This document shows positions 1 to 8,883 of a stretch of DNA of 64,000 nucleotides, one piece after another; position 1 is the stretch's first letter; every line of letters starts with the position of its first letter. Source of the stretch: Sporosarcina jiandibaonis (GTDB lineage Bacteria; Bacillota; Bacilli; Bacillales_A; Planococcaceae); contig NZ_JAAOIY010000001.1 in the NCBI RefSeq assembly GCF_013184495.1, positions 62,001 through 126,000 of the forward strand, in the 5' to 3' direction. The notes under the pieces are model-generated. The model had not been told where the DNA came from. It saw only the letters and a list, made by a program, of their open reading frames with translations, and searched no databases. Position numbers and translations under genes: made by a program.

Positions 1-1688
1 GGGATGGGGTCACATTATATGCGAATATCTATCGACCCCAAGGCGATGGCCAATTTCCTGTTTTATTATCTAGACTACCTTATAATAAAAACCTTCCAGA
101 GTTTTCCCATCGATACATCGACCCGATACGAATTGCGATGAATGGGTATGTCGTCATTATTCAAGACGTTCGGGGACGATTTGCTTCAGAAGGAGTATTT
201 GAACCTTATATACAAGAACTAGAGGATGGCTACGATACAGTTGAATGGGCAGCGAAACTGCCTTATTCGACTGGCGATGTCGGGATGTTCGGCTTGTCTT
301 ATTACGGTTTTACGCAATTGTATGCAGCACTTGAACGACCGCCTTCACTCAAGGCAATATTTCCCGCACAGACTAGAAGCTTGTCGCGAAATGATTTGTT
401 TTATAGAAATGGTGTTTATGAGTTGGCGTTCATTGAAACATGGATGCTCGATTCGATTGCACCCGATTATTTAAAAAGAGTGGGAAGCGGCAATTTCGAA
501 GAAACAATGCAGGAAATCAGTCATGATTTAAATAATATTGATGAGTGGTATAAACATAAACCATTTAAAAAGTGGCCGCCAATTAACAAACACCCAGAAT
601 TGGCGAAGCTCGTTAATAAGTATTTAAATCAAGAACTAGGGAATAAACTTCTTGCAGAAAAAGTTGCAGAGAATGAAAAACGCAGGAAAATTGAAATACC
701 AGCCTATCATTTGGCGGGATGGTATGACAGCCACTTGGCACCTACATTAACGAATTATGAGGAAATGCAAAGTTCGAAAAACAATCAAAAATTGATCATT
801 GGACCGTGGGCGCATGGCCAATTCGACTCGGACATTGGAGAACGCTTCTATGGAGTGAATAGCTCAGGAAATTCGATAGAAGGGGAAGCTGATATTACGA
901 CTCTCCATATTGAATGGTTCGACCATTGGCTAAAGGGAAACAATACGAGTCTCAATGAAAACGATGACCCCGTAAAAATATTTGTAATGGGCATAAACGA
1001 ATGGCGATCGGAAAAAGAATGGCCGTTGAAACGTACAGTATATACGCCTTTTTACTTTCAAAGTGATGGTCGCGCAAATACAGATATGAATTCAGGTCGA
1101 TTACTCGAAAAGCCTGCTGATGAAGTACAAAAAGATTACTATATTCATAATCCGAATAATCCAGTTCCTAGTCTCGGAGGCGGCACATTATTTTTCAAAG
1201 GAAGAAATAATGGTCCTCGAGATCAAAGAGAGATTGAAAAAAGGGAAGACGTCGTAGTTTACACATCAGAACCTTTAACAGAACCGCTAGAAGTGACGGG
1301 CTGGGTGAAAGTCAATCTATGGGCGTCTTCTGATGCTGCCGATACGGACTTTACAGCAAAATTAGTTGATGTTTTACCCGATGGTCGTGCTTATAACCTC
1401 ACTGATGGGATTGTACGTGCAAAGTACCGCAATGGGGATTCAGAAGAAACGAGCCTCAAAGGCGAAATCGTCCAATACGAAATTGATTTGTGGGCAACGA
1501 GCAATGTATTTTTACCTGGACATTGCATCCGAATCGAAATCGCATCAAGTAATTTCCCGCGATTTGATGTGAATCCAGGTACGGGTGACACAACGCTGGA
1601 TACAGTAGAAATGATTCCCGCAAAACAAACGATATACCATGGGGCTGAATATCCTTCCCATGTCGTACTTCCAGTCATACCGAAATAG
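1..1688 (+). CDS. CocE/NonD family hydrolase (X-Pro dipeptidyl-peptidase fold), 5' end outside the window
   Basis: This is a serine hydrolase of the CocE / X-Pro dipeptidyl-peptidase S15 type, acting on acyl or amide esters; the substrate cannot be told from sequence. The open frame enters from before base 1 (first full codon at 3, reading DGVTLYANIYRP) and has no stop upstream of the ATG at 138, so that ATG is internal and the gene is truncated by the window edge. The catalytic triad is visible: Ser in GLSYYG, Asp in AGWYDSH, His in GPWAHG. The C-terminal third (from about DVVVYTSEPL) is the jelly-roll XPD C-terminal domain with AADTDFTAKLVDV. No signal peptide can be judged. A strong terminator follows, so it is not part of the trehalose operon. 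Confidence 0.9.
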   Translation, partial: DGVTLYANIYRPQGDGQFPVLLSRLPYNKNLPEFSHRYIDPIRIAMNGYVVIIQDVRGRFASEGVFEPYIQELEDGYDTVEWAAKLPYSTGDVGMFGLSYYGFTQLYAALERPPSLKAIFPAQTRSLSRNDLFYRNGVYELAFIETWMLDSIAPDYLKRVGSGNFEETMQEISHDLNNIDEWYKHKPFKKWPPINKHPELAKLVNKYLNQELGNKLLAEKVAENEKRRKIEIPAYHLAGWYDSHLAPTLTNYEEMQSSKNNQKLIIGPWAHGQFDSDIGERFYGVNSSGNSIEGEADITTLHIEWFDHWLKGNNTSLNENDDPVKIFVMGINEWRSEKEWPLKRTVYTPFYFQSDGRANTDMNSGRLLEKPADEVQKDYYIHNPNNPVPSLGGGTLFFKGRNNGPRDQREIEKREDVVVYTSEPLTEPLEVTGWVKVNLWASSDAADTDFTAKLVDVLPDGRAYNLTDGIVRAKYRNGDSEETSLKGEIVQYEIDLWATSNVFLPGHCIRIEIASSNFPRFDVNPGTGDTTLDTVEMIPAKQTIYHGAEYPSHVVLPVIPK

Positions 1689-1691
1689 CGA

Positions 1692-1728
1692 AAAAGCAAA
1701 CCGTTGAAAAATGGTTTGCTTTTTTTTA
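1692..1728 (+). terminator. Rho-independent terminator after the hydrolase
   Basis: Stem AAAGCAAACC / GGTTTGCTTT around a short A-rich loop, followed by a run of seven T. It starts within 10 bases of the hydrolase stop codon. Confidence 0.9.
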
Positions 1729-1855
1729 TTGCCTGCCTGGGTCCTTCCCGTCCCGGCATACGCTGGCTTCATGAATAATCCTGACCAATTCACTAATTGT
1801 TTATGAAAACAGAAATAAGGAAATAGAAAGAGAAATGTAAATTCTGGAATATAGG

Positions 1856-1893
1856 TGGAAGCGGTTGCACAACATGTATATACAAGTTATAAT
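1856..1893 (+). promoter_or_regulatory. Sigma-A promoter of the tre operon with overlapping cre site
   Basis: The -35 TTGCAC (1865-1870) and -10 TATAAT (1888-1893) are 17 bp apart. TGGAAGCGGTTGCA at 1856-1869 fits the CcpA-binding cre consensus TGNAANCGNNNNCA and overlaps the -35, which is the expected layout for carbon catabolite repression of a PTS sugar operon. The promoter boxes are read directly; CcpA control is inferred from the motif. Confidence 0.8.
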
Positions 1894-1917
1894 AAAAGCA
1901 ATACATGTATAGACAAG
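1873..1917 (+). promoter_or_regulatory. Two TreR-like operators
   Basis: CATGTATATACAAG (1873-1886) lies in the promoter spacer and contains the palindrome TGTATATACA. A near-copy, CATGTATAGACAAG (1904-1917), lies 31 bp downstream, about three helical turns, between the -10 and the start codon. The sequence resembles the TTGTATATACAA operator of B. subtilis TreR, and treR is the last gene of this operon. Repression relieved by trehalose-6-phosphate is inferred from the family. Confidence 0.8.
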
Positions 1918-1933
1918 TAGAGGAGAGATGTAA

Positions 1934-2431
1934 ATGTTGAAAAAATTATTCGGGAAAAAAGAAGTTGTAAAAGAAGAAACAATTATGGCTTCGCTTACAG
2001 GTTCAGTCGTACAGCTTGAGGAGGTTCCAGATCCTGTTTTTTCTCAAAAGATGTTAGGAGACGGTATTGCAATCATGCCTACCGATGGAATCGTAGTGGC
2101 TCCATTTGATGGAGAAATCGTTCAATTATTCCCTACTAAACACGCAATCGGTTTACGCGGGAAGTCCGGACTTGAAGTCTTAGTTCATATCGGTTTGGAA
2201 ACAGTCGCGTTAAACGGAGAAGGGTTTGAAGCATTTGTCAAACAAGGTGATAAAGTTTCAGCAGGCGATAAACTCGTCAAGTTTGATATGGATTTTGTTA
2301 AGGAGAATGCAAACAGTCTCGTAACTCCGATCACGTTAACTAACGGCGATGTCGTCGAGTCGTTTACGGTTACTGAAGAATCATCTGTTGTTGCCGGCGA
2401 AACAAAATTATTAACAGTACACTTAAAATAA
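1934..2431 (+). CDS. PTS glucose-type EIIA protein, stand-alone, trehalose operon
   Basis: 165 residues, a free-standing EIIA-Glc (Crr-like) phosphocarrier that passes phosphate from HPr-His-P to the EIIB domain. The phospho-acceptor His is in VLVHIGLETV (about residue 77) and the second active-site His in PTKHAIGL. The 14-residue N-terminal tail before the domain is lysine-rich. The start ATG follows GAGGAG with 8-base spacing. It is the first gene of the operon, 18 bases before treP, whose product lacks an EIIA domain, so it most likely serves TreP. In B. subtilis the tre operon has no EIIA gene and TreP borrows one from other permeases (family knowledge), so this is a different arrangement. 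Confidence 0.93.
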   Translation: MLKKLFGKKEVVKEETIMASLTGSVVQLEEVPDPVFSQKMLGDGIAIMPTDGIVVAPFDGEIVQLFPTKHAIGLRGKSGLEVLVHIGLETVALNGEGFEAFVKQGDKVSAGDKLVKFDMDFVKENANSLVTPITLTNGDVVESFTVTEESSVVAGETKLLTVHLK

Positions 2432-2449
2432 AAATTTGGGGGAATAAGA

Positions 2450-3856
2450 ATGGAATTTTCGAAAGAAGCCAAGCAGATAGTCGAAGCTGTTGGTGGTAAA
2501 GATAATATTGCTGCTGTTACACATTGTGTCACCCGGCTGCGTTTTGCATTAAATGATGAGTCAAAAGTGGATTCAGAAGCGTTGAGCGATTTACAAATTG
2601 TCAAAGGAACGTTTTCTGCAAATGGCCAATATCAAGTGGTCATCGGTCAAGGAACGGTCGATAAAGTATATGCTGCTATGAATAAAGAGAGCGGTATAGG
2701 CGAAGCTACTAAAGAAGAAGTGAAAGACGCTGCTGCCAAAAAACAAAATCCTCTGCAACGTGCAATCAAAACGTTAGCAGATATATTCATACCAATTCTA
2801 CCAGCAATCGTTACGGCTGGATTATTAATGGGAATAAACAACATTCTCACGAATAAAGGAATTTTCTATAAAACACAATCAATTATTGATGTCCATGTGC
2901 AATGGGTCGGCGTAGCGGATATGATTAATATCATCGCGAATACTGCCTTCGTCTTTTTACCTGCCTTAATCGGTTGGTCGGCCGTCAAACGATTTGGCGG
3001 AAGTGAAATATTAGGGGTAGTACTGGGATTAATTTTAGTCCACCCTGATTTACTGAATGCATGGGCTTATGGATCAGCACTAGCTGAGGGCAGTATTCCA
3101 ACATGGAATCTATTCGGTTTAGAAATTAATAAAATTGGTTATCAAGGTCAAGTATTACCTGTATTATTTGCATCTTGGATATTAGCAAAACTGGAAATCG
3201 GACTTAGAAAACGAGTTATTGATTCATTGCAATTACTAGTCGTAGCACCAATCGCATTACTAGTGACAGGTGTTTTAACTTTTATTATTATCGGTCCAAT
3301 CACATTTGTCATTGGTAATGTTATTACGGATGGCTTAGTAGCTATCTTTGATTCGTATGCGCTAATTGGCGGATTAGTGTATGGAGCAATTTACGCACCT
3401 TTAGTCATTACGGGCATGCACCATACGTTCCTAGCAGTAGATTTACAGTTAATCGGGAGTACGGGAACGACTTTCTTATGGCCAATACTGGCTTTATCAA
3501 ATATCGCACAAGGATCTGCTGCGTTTGCGATGATGCTTGCAACGAGAGATGAAAGACTGCGCGGTCTCTCCGGGACATCTGGAATTTCCGCATGGTTGGG
3601 TATTACGGAACCGGCGATGTTCGGAGTGAACTTACGTTTCAGATATCCATTTATAGCGGCCATAATCGGTTCAGCAATTGCAGCCGCATTTATTACGTTC
3701 CAAAAAGTACTCGCAACTTCAATTGGTGTTGGCGGGGTCCCTGGAATATTCTCGATAATTCCAAGTGGCTGGGTTTCATTTATCATCGGAATGGTCATCG
3801 TTATCGTAGTTCCATTTGTCATAACATTTTTGATTGCAAAACGGAAGAAAGACTAA
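2450..3856 (+). CDS. treP: PTS trehalose transporter subunit EIIBC
   Basis: 468 residues; imports trehalose across the membrane while phosphorylating it to trehalose-6-phosphate. The EIIB domain occupies about residues 1-80, with the phosphorylated Cys in VTHCVTRLRF (about residue 26). An Ala/Lys-rich linker follows, then the EIIC domain (about 105-465) with roughly ten hydrophobic segments and the conserved GMHHTF and GITEPAMFGV motifs. There is no EIIA domain; the preceding gene supplies one. Trehalose specificity is inferred from the adjacent phosphotrehalase and TreR genes rather than from the transporter alone, since sucrose EIIBC proteins are close relatives. Confidence 0.93.
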   Translation: MEFSKEAKQIVEAVGGKDNIAAVTHCVTRLRFALNDESKVDSEALSDLQIVKGTFSANGQYQVVIGQGTVDKVYAAMNKESGIGEATKEEVKDAAAKKQNPLQRAIKTLADIFIPILPAIVTAGLLMGINNILTNKGIFYKTQSIIDVHVQWVGVADMINIIANTAFVFLPALIGWSAVKRFGGSEILGVVLGLILVHPDLLNAWAYGSALAEGSIPTWNLFGLEINKIGYQGQVLPVLFASWILAKLEIGLRKRVIDSLQLLVVAPIALLVTGVLTFIIIGPITFVIGNVITDGLVAIFDSYALIGGLVYGAIYAPLVITGMHHTFLAVDLQLIGSTGTTFLWPILALSNIAQGSAAFAMMLATRDERLRGLSGTSGISAWLGITEPAMFGVNLRFRYPFIAAIIGSAIAAAFITFQKVLATSIGVGGVPGIFSIIPSGWVSFIIGMVIVIVVPFVITFLIAKRKKD

Positions 3857-3887
3857 TATACAACTAGATTATTGAGGTGTTTGTTAA

Positions 3888-5546
3888 ATGAGTAATGCTT
3901 GGTGGAAAGATGCCGTCGTTTATCAAATTTATCCGAAAAGTTTTATGGATACAACGGGAAGCGGAACAGGCGATATAAAAGGAATCACAAGAAAATTAGA
4001 TTATCTGAAAGAATTAGGTGTAGATGTTCTCTGGTTAACGCCTGTCTATCAGTCACCGCAAAATGATAATGGGTATGATATCAGTGATTATTATTCAATC
4101 GATGAGTCATTCGGCACGATGGAAGATTTTGAAGAATTGCTAGAAGAAACCCATAAACGCGGCATGAAACTAATTATGGATCTTGTGATTAATCATACTT
4201 CCACTGAACATGAGTGGTTTAAAAAGTCCGCTAGCTCCAAGGACAATGAATACCGTGACTTTTATATTTGGAAAGATCCGGTTGACGGCAAAGAGCCGAA
4301 TAATTGGCAGTCTAAATTCGGCGGATCTGCATGGGGTTATGATGAAAATACCGGTCAGTATTATTTACATCTGTTTGATAAAACGCAGGCCGATTTAAAT
4401 TGGGAAAATGAAACGGTTCGCAAAAAGCTTTATGAAATGATTCAATTCTGGGCGGATAAAGGAATCGATGGATTCCGGTTAGATGTCATCAATTTGATTT
4501 CCAAAAATCAAGATTTCCCGAATGATGATATTGGGGACGGCCGCAGATTCTATACTGACGGACCTAAAATTCACGAGTATTTACATGAAATGAATCAAGC
4601 AGTCCTTTCACCGAATCAGCTAATGACGGTAGGCGAGATGTCTTCAACGACACTTGAGAGTTGTATTCTGTATACTCAAGAAGAACGAAAAGAATTAGAC
4701 ATGACATTCCAATTCCATCATTTGAAAGTGGATTATCCTGAAGGGGAAAAATGGACGAAAGCGCCGTTTGATTTTATTCAACTAAAAGAGATTCTTGCGC
4801 ACTGGCAAGTTGGAATGCATGAAGGAAAAGGCTGGAATGCGCTGTTTTGGTGCAACCATGACCAACCTCGTATTGTGTCGAGATTAGGTGATGACCAGAA
4901 CTATCATGCTGAATCGGCAAAAATGCTTGCAACAACAGTCCATATGATGAATGGAACACCTTATATTTACCAAGGTGAAGAAATCGGCATGACGAACCCT
5001 AATTTTACCGATATTAGTGATTATCGTGATGTTGAATCATTGAATGCTTACCAAATTATGAAAAACGATGGCAAATCAGATCAAGAAATCATCGGAATAT
5101 TGCAGCAAAAATCACGTGATAATGCGAGAACGCCAATGCAGTGGTCGGCTGAGAAAAATGCTGGGTTTACGACTGAAACACCATGGATTTCAGTTGCGCA
5201 TAACTATCCTGAGATAAATGCAGAAAAAGCATTATCGGAACCAGACTCGATATTTAACCACTATAAACAGCTAATTGCGCTAAGAAAGAAGTATCCTATA
5301 ATTGTACACGGCGACTTTAACATGCTTTTAGAAGATCATCGAAGTGTGTTTGCTTATACTAGAAATTGGGAGAATGAAACAATCCTTGTTGTTAACAATT
5401 TTTACGGTGAGGAAGTAACAGTCGGTTTCGATATTGGTGATAATGAAAATGTGGAAATTCTGATTTCGAATTACCGGGATTCCGAACGTACACTGAATGA
5501 ATTGACTTTAAGACCTTATGAATCAGTTGTGTATTACGTAAAATAA
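3888..5546 (+). CDS. treA: Trehalose-6-phosphate hydrolase (phosphotrehalase)
   Basis: 552 residues, GH13 family; cleaves trehalose-6-phosphate to glucose and glucose-6-phosphate in the cytosol. All the GH13 signature regions are present: DLVINHTS (region I), GFRLDVINL with the nucleophile Asp (region II), the acid/base Glu in VGEMSS (region III) and NHDQPR (region IV). The C-terminal beta domain ends with YESVVYYVK. Length and N-terminus (WWKDAVVYQIYPKSF) are typical of TreA/TreC. It sits 31 bases after treP and 13 bases before treR. Oligo-1,6-glucosidases are close relatives; the operon context favours phosphotrehalase. Confidence 0.94.
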   Translation: MSNAWWKDAVVYQIYPKSFMDTTGSGTGDIKGITRKLDYLKELGVDVLWLTPVYQSPQNDNGYDISDYYSIDESFGTMEDFEELLEETHKRGMKLIMDLVINHTSTEHEWFKKSASSKDNEYRDFYIWKDPVDGKEPNNWQSKFGGSAWGYDENTGQYYLHLFDKTQADLNWENETVRKKLYEMIQFWADKGIDGFRLDVINLISKNQDFPNDDIGDGRRFYTDGPKIHEYLHEMNQAVLSPNQLMTVGEMSSTTLESCILYTQEERKELDMTFQFHHLKVDYPEGEKWTKAPFDFIQLKEILAHWQVGMHEGKGWNALFWCNHDQPRIVSRLGDDQNYHAESAKMLATTVHMMNGTPYIYQGEEIGMTNPNFTDISDYRDVESLNAYQIMKNDGKSDQEIIGILQQKSRDNARTPMQWSAEKNAGFTTETPWISVAHNYPEINAEKALSEPDSIFNHYKQLIALRKKYPIIVHGDFNMLLEDHRSVFAYTRNWENETILVVNNFYGEEVTVGFDIGDNENVEILISNYRDSERTLNELTLRPYESVVYYVK

Positions 5547-5559
5547 TGGGGTTGCGCAA

Positions 5560-6273
5560 ATGAAAAAATATTTAGCGATTTATCATGACTTGGTCGATAA
5601 AACGAAAAATAACTATTGGGGGGAAGCAGAAATGCTTCCTTCTGAAAATAGTTTAACATTGGAGTATGATGTGTCTAGGGAAACCATACGAAAAGCACTC
5701 GATTTGCTTGCGCAAAATGGCTATATTCAAAAAGTGCGCGGTAAAGGATCTGTCATTCTCAATGTAAATAAATTCGACTTTCCTGTTTCTGGTATTGTTA
5801 GTTTCAAAGAGCTGGCAACAAATTTAAAAATGCCAACAAGGACGATTGTGAATGAGTTATCACTAATTGAGGCTGATGAAAAACTGCAATATAAATTGGA
5901 TGTAGAACCAGGAGAAACAGTCTGGAAAGTAGTGCGCACCAGAGAAATATCCGGGGAAAAAGTAATTTTAGACAAAGATTATTTTAATAAAAGCATCGTT
6001 CCTGTATTGACAAAGAAAGCCTGTGAAGATTCCATTTATGAATACTTGGAAAACAAGTTGAACTTGAAAATCAGTTATGCTCGTAAAGAAATTACAGTAG
6101 AAGAGCCAACTAACGAGGACCGGGAATTATTAGATTTAGACGGACACTCAAATATTGTCATTATTAAAAGTGTAGTATATTTAGATGATACAACTTTATT
6201 TCAATATACTGAGTCGCGCCATCGTCCCGATAAATTTCAATTTGTTGATTTTGCACGGAGAACACAGAATTAG
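5560..6273 (+). CDS. treR: Trehalose operon repressor TreR, GntR family
   Basis: 237 residues. The N-terminal winged helix (about 1-70) carries MLPSENSLTLEYDVSRETIRKAL-type GntR sequence, and the C-terminal UTRA effector domain (about 90-235) ends with ESRHRPDKFQF. In this subfamily trehalose-6-phosphate releases the repressor from its operator. Its likely sites are the two CATGTATANACAAG sequences at the operon promoter, making it autoregulated. It is the last gene of the operon and is followed directly by a terminator. Confidence 0.93.
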   Translation: MKKYLAIYHDLVDKTKNNYWGEAEMLPSENSLTLEYDVSRETIRKALDLLAQNGYIQKVRGKGSVILNVNKFDFPVSGIVSFKELATNLKMPTRTIVNELSLIEADEKLQYKLDVEPGETVWKVVRTREISGEKVILDKDYFNKSIVPVLTKKACEDSIYEYLENKLNLKISYARKEITVEEPTNEDRELLDLDGHSNIVIIKSVVYLDDTTLFQYTESRHRPDKFQFVDFARRTQN

Positions 6274-6274
6274 A

Positions 6275-6321
6275 AAAAGTCCATTTCATCAATTTACTTT
6301 CAATTGATGAAATGGACTTTT
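6275..6321. terminator. Bidirectional terminator between treR and sspI
   Basis: Long, nearly perfect stem AAAAGTCCATTTCATCAATT / AATTGATGAAATGGACTTTT with a 7-base loop; A-tract on one side and T-rich on the other, serving the converging treR (+) and sspI (-) genes. Confidence 0.92.
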
Positions 6322-6327
6322 GTTTTC

Positions 6328-6540
6328 TTAGCCAGCTTGAAATGCTTTTGCGAGATCGTTCGTCATTTTCGACTTTTCTTGTTCACCTGAACTATTCCAA
6401 AGTTTTTCAAAAAAGACTCCAAGTCCTGGTAATAAATGCTCTTCGCCTCGCTTGATGGCATCTTCGACAACTCCGCGAATATCTTCTGCCGAGTTGTTTG
6501 TCATGTTCGCTGTGATTGCATCTCTAATTTGAAAATCCAT
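6328..6540 (-). CDS. sspI: Small acid-soluble spore protein SspI
   Basis: 70 residues, matching the SspI family in length and sequence (MDFQIRDAITANMTNNS at the start, DIRGVVEDAIKRGEEHLLPG in the middle). SspI is a minor SASP packed in the spore core and made in the forespore late in sporulation. The gene is divergent from the SpoU methyltransferase gene, exactly as in B. subtilis (sspI-ysgA). It is direct evidence that the organism sporulates or descends from a spore former. A GGAGGC ribosome site lies just upstream of the ATG on the minus strand. Confidence 0.95.
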   Translation of the reverse strand: MDFQIRDAITANMTNNSAEDIRGVVEDAIKRGEEHLLPGLGVFFEKLWNSSGEQEKSKMTNDLAKAFQAG

Positions 6541-6631
6541 AGCATCAGCCTCCCGCTATCATTTTGTACACATTTATCGCCAATTATACGGCTATTTGAT
6601 ACACTGAAAAGAAAAAGGTGGAAATCTATTT

Positions 6632-7396
6632 ATGAAGCGCATTGAATCAATCCAAAACTCACTCGTGAAACATTGGAAAAAACTTGTGTTAACAAGGAAA
6701 GAGCGAGATAACTCGAAAGAATTTCTAGTCGAAGGGTTTCATCTTGTTGAAGAAGCATTAAAATCGGAAGAAGCGGTCCTTTCATTGATTGTCCGTGAAG
6801 GCGTTGAACTTCCGGCCAATTGGAATATGGAAAACGTGCAAATGGTTGAAGTCAATCATGCAGTTGCAAAAGAGATTGCGGAAACTGAACAGTCGCAAGG
6901 TGTTTTCGCCTATTGCCGTCAACCAGAATATGATGAAAGCATGTACTCCTCTTGGACAAAATTATTATTAATTGATTCCGTGCAGGACCCGGGGAATGTC
7001 GGAACGATGATTCGGACAGCTGATGCCGCGGGAATGGATGCGGTCATTCTAGGGCAGGGAACTGCGGATCCATATAATCCAAAAACTGTCCGTGCTGCGC
7101 AAGGCTCGAATTTCAATATTCCGGTCGTAAGAGGTGACCTTGTCCAGTGGGTTCAGAATTTGAAAGCTGAAGGTATTCGAGTCATCGGAACTGGACTTAA
7201 TAATGCATCGAATTATTCAGATGTCGAGATCGACTCCAAGTTCGCAATTATCGTCGGGAATGAAGGAAGCGGGGTAAATCCTGACTTATTAGCATTAACT
7301 GATGATGTTGTAAAAATTCCTTTGTATGGAAAAGCTGAATCGTTGAATGTTGCTGTCGCTACGGGGATACTTTTGTATGCATATACTGCGAAGTAA
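6632..7396 (+). CDS. ysgA: TrmH/SpoU family RNA methyltransferase (YsgA-like)
   Basis: 254 residues; a 2'-O-ribose methyltransferase of the SPOUT class using SAM. The N-terminal substrate-binding domain (about 1-100, ending ETEQSQGVFAYC) is followed by the knotted catalytic domain with the three SpoU motifs: DSVQDPGNVGTMIRTADAAG, IVGNEGSGV and IPLYGKAESLNVAVATGILL. Which nucleotide (rRNA or tRNA) is modified is not evident. Its place between sspI and the pheST leader matches B. subtilis ysgA. Confidence 0.92.
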   Translation: MKRIESIQNSLVKHWKKLVLTRKERDNSKEFLVEGFHLVEEALKSEEAVLSLIVREGVELPANWNMENVQMVEVNHAVAKEIAETEQSQGVFAYCRQPEYDESMYSSWTKLLLIDSVQDPGNVGTMIRTADAAGMDAVILGQGTADPYNPKTVRAAQGSNFNIPVVRGDLVQWVQNLKAEGIRVIGTGLNNASNYSDVEIDSKFAIIVGNEGSGVNPDLLALTDDVVKIPLYGKAESLNVAVATGILLYAYTAK

Positions 7397-7508
7397 GTGG
7401 TAACTGATTGCGTGTGCTTGAAAATTCATTATTCCCGCTGGAGTCGCCGCCCTACAATCCAATCAAAGTGAATTATTCACCGCAAAGCCTAATCAAGAGG
7501 GTATGTTG

Positions 7509-7537
7509 TTGAATAACCTTTGTCAATCAGGTATACT
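7509..7537 (+). promoter_or_regulatory. Sigma-A promoter of the pheST T-box leader
   Basis: TTGAAT (7509-7514) and TATACT (7532-7537) with a 17-bp spacer, placed just upstream of the T-box leader. A second, weaker pairing starts at TTGTCA (7520). Confidence 0.65.
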
Positions 7538-7555
7538 TAAAATAATTGAAGTGAA

Positions 7556-7812
7556 AAAGCATTGAGTGGGAAAAGTAAACAATAGGATGAACCAAAAGGG
7601 AGTTTGCGCCTTGACTGAAAGCGCAAATCGGTTTTGTTTGTTTATGTTCACCCCATGAGCTGCCGCCGGGACTAGAGAAATCTATAAAGGCGTGCCGGCA
7701 CCGGACCGTTATCCGATTTGAGAGATCATACGGTTTATATTTAACGTATGGTAATCAGGGTGGTACCGCGAAATTACGTCCTCGTCCCTTTTATAGGGGC
7801 GGGGGCTTTTTA
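7556..7812 (+). promoter_or_regulatory. T-box leader of pheST (tRNA-Phe sensing)
   Basis: The conserved T-box core GGGTGGTACCGCG is at 7758-7770, directly followed by an intrinsic terminator (GTCCTCGTCCC / GGGGCGGGGGC plus T run, 7779-7812). A TTC triplet at 7647-7649, followed by ACCCC and TGAGC as in many Stem I specifier loops, is the likely Phe specifier codon. Uncharged tRNA-Phe would stabilise the antiterminator and switch on pheST. The core and terminator are certain; the specifier position is a reading from context. Confidence 0.93.
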
Positions 7813-7833
7813 TTTTGAAAGGAGCATGACCAA

Positions 7834-8871
7834 ATGGAACAACAGTTGAATGAATTAAAAGAACAAGCGTTAGCGAAAATTCAAGAAGCGACGAATGTGA
7901 AAGAATTGAACGAGGTCCGTGTCGCTTATTTAGGAAGAAAAGGACCGATTACAGATGCTTTAAAAGGCATGGGGAAATTACCGGCTGAGGAACGTCCTAA
8001 AATGGGCGCGTTAGTCAACGTCATTCGTGCTACTGTTACTGAAGTACTTGAAGAACGCATGGCGAAGCTTGAAGAGGACGCAATTAACGAGCAACTCGAA
8101 AAGGAATCTATCGATGTTACATTACCGGGTAGACCTGCACGCACTGGAAATCACCATCCGTTGACTCGTGTGGTCGAGGAGATCGAGGATTTCTTCATCA
8201 GCATGGGTTACGAAGTTGCCGAAGGTCCTGAAGTTGAGAAAGATTATTATAACTTCGAAGCACTTAATTTGCCGAAAGGGCATCCAGCGCGTGATATGCA
8301 AGATTCGTTTTATATTTCAGAAGATATTCTACTTCGAACGCATACATCACCTGTTCAAGCTCGCACGATGGAAGCAAAAGGCGGCGCGCCGATAAAAATC
8401 ATTTGCCCGGGGAAAGTATACCGTCGTGACAGCGATGATGCAACGCACTCTCACCAGTTTACACAAATTGAAGGACTCGTCATTGGCGATGATATTCGCA
8501 TGAGCGACTTAAAAGGCACGCTTTCTTTATTCGCTAAGAAAATGTTCGGAGATGATCGTGAAATCCGTTTGCGTCCGAGTTTCTTCCCGTTCACGGAACC
8601 GTCCGTTGAAATGGATATTTCTTGCTTCAAATGCGGCGGCGACGGTTGTAACGTTTGTAAAAAGACGGGATGGATTGAAATTCTAGGTGCCGGCATGGTG
8701 CATCCGAATGTATTGGAAATGGCAGGCTATGATCCATCTGTCGTAACAGGTTTTGCATTTGGAATGGGACCTGAGCGAATTGCAATGTTGAAATACGGTG
8801 TGGAAGATATTCGTCATTTCTATACGAATGACGTTCGTTTTGTATCGCAATTTCACCGGACAGAAGCATAA
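7834..8871 (+). CDS. pheS: Phenylalanyl-tRNA synthetase alpha subunit
   Basis: 345 residues, catalytic subunit of the alpha2-beta2 class IIc synthetase that charges tRNA-Phe. The N-terminal coiled coil (about 1-100) is followed by the catalytic core with motif 2 ([15 protein letters not shown]), the [12 protein letters not shown] cysteine segment typical of Firmicute PheS, and motif 3 ([14 protein letters not shown]). The start follows GAAAGGAGC and the T-box terminator. pheT starts 12 bases after the stop. Confidence 0.97.
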   Translation: MEQQLNELKEQALAKIQEATNVKELNEVRVAYLGRKGPITDALKGMGKLPAEERPKMGALVNVIRATVTEVLEERMAKLEEDAINEQLEKESIDVTLPGRPARTGNHHPLTRVVEEIEDFFISMGYEVAEGPEVEKDYYNFEALNLPKGHPARDMQDSFYISEDILLRTHTSPVQARTMEAKGGAPIKIICPGKVYRRDSDDATHSHQFTQIEGLVIGDDIRMSDLKGTLSLFAKKMFGDDREIRLRPSFFPFTEPSVEMDISCFKCGGDGCNVCKKTGWIEILGAGMVHPNVLEMAGYDPSVVTGFAFGMGPERIAMLKYGVEDIRHFYTNDVRFVSQFHRTEA

Positions 8872-8883
8872 GGAGGAAAATAC

